From the NCBI RefSeq assembly GCF_010894435.1, contig NZ_JAAIXZ010000001.1, positions 960,322 through 1,024,321 on the forward strand: 64,000 bases of DNA, in the 5' to 3' direction. Below the pieces are notes generated by a model, which had not been told where the DNA came from, searched no databases, and was given only the letters and a program-made list of their open reading frames with translations. This document shows positions 63,905-64,000 of this stretch, piece by piece. The DNA is from Pyxidicoccus trucidator (GTDB taxonomy: Bacteria; Myxococcota; Myxococcia; Myxococcales; Myxococcaceae). A program made the translations under genes and the position numbers. Position 1 is the stretch's first letter; each line of letters opens with the position of its first letter.

Positions 63905-64000
63905 TCACTGGATGGGCTCGAGCACGACGTGCTGCTCGGTCTGGTCACCCGCCAGGATGGTGACGTGGCTGCTGTACGGCAGCGTGAAGGCGTTGCCTCG
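63905..64000 (-). CDS. C-terminal end of a gene cut by the window edge
   Basis: The last 31 codons of a leftward gene whose start lies beyond the window. The visible end (FTLPYSSHVTILAGDQTEQH) looks like the final strands of a beta-rich domain, compatible with PEGA-like or immunoglobulin-like modules, but too little is seen to assign. It stops 19 nt before the TPR/barrel-like gene, in the same direction. Confidence 0.7.
   Translation of the reverse strand, partial: RGNAFTLPYSSHVTILAGDQTEQHVVLEPIQ

Overview
The window is a very GC-rich (about 70 percent), gene-dense chromosomal segment. Gene content points to a myxobacterium of the Myxococcaceae (Myxococcus, Corallococcus or Pyxidicoccus type). 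The pointers are abundant NtrC/sigma-54 machinery, many small lineage-specific lipoproteins, FG-GAP/HYR and SBBP surface proteins (one with a MYXO-CTERM-like tail), and a large mixed-strand polysaccharide locus. I saw no rRNA, tRNA, CRISPR, insertion sequence or prophage. The genus call is inference.

Region 1 (1-18 kb): a GNAT enzyme, then a leftward run of phosphoribosyltransferase, selB, a soluble histidine kinase and a sigma-54 response regulator. The last three are joined by 4-nt stop/start overlaps. Upstream lie leucine dehydrogenase and hslO (Hsp33), then a rightward cytochrome b558 subunit (sdhC-like), ssb, a PBP4-type D,D-carboxypeptidase, a three-gene peptide-type ABC importer without ATPase genes, and dtd.

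Region 2 (18-29.8 kb): read leftwards this is an expanded version of the classic rpoN neighbourhood: lpxL-like, lptC, lptA, lptB, rpoN, then hpf and ptsN, with a GNAT gene and two lipoprotein genes inserted between rpoN and ptsN. A near-consensus -24/-12 element sits just upstream of rpoN. Beyond it are astB and a YbaK-family tRNA deacylase.

Region 3 (29.8-60.9 kb): a surface polysaccharide region in several short operons on both strands. It encodes an O-antigen ligase-like TPR protein, UDP-glucose dehydrogenase, two uncharacterised nucleotidyltransferase-like proteins (one lacking the DxD motif), a WecA-type initiating phosphotransferase with an extra C-terminal domain, seven glycosyltransferase or methyltransferase genes plus an FkbM methyltransferase, a Wzx-type flippase, four acyltransferase-3 membrane proteins and an LtaS/MdoB-like phosphoglycerol transferase. 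Together these could initiate, extend, decorate, flip and polymerise a lipid-linked glycan. No Wza/Wzc export genes are present here. Interspersed are a ROK kinase, a DUF2780-like protein, a large FG-GAP/CARDB/HYR lipoprotein, a cysteine-duplicated mini-lipoprotein and a lower-GC orphan lipoprotein.

Region 4 (60.9-64 kb): a leftward set for the envelope: a truncated gene at the right edge, a TPR-plus-barrel-like secreted protein and an SBBP beta-propeller protein with a DAGT-repeat stalk.

Most operons use 4-nt overlaps (ATGA or GTGA), and many genes start with GTG.
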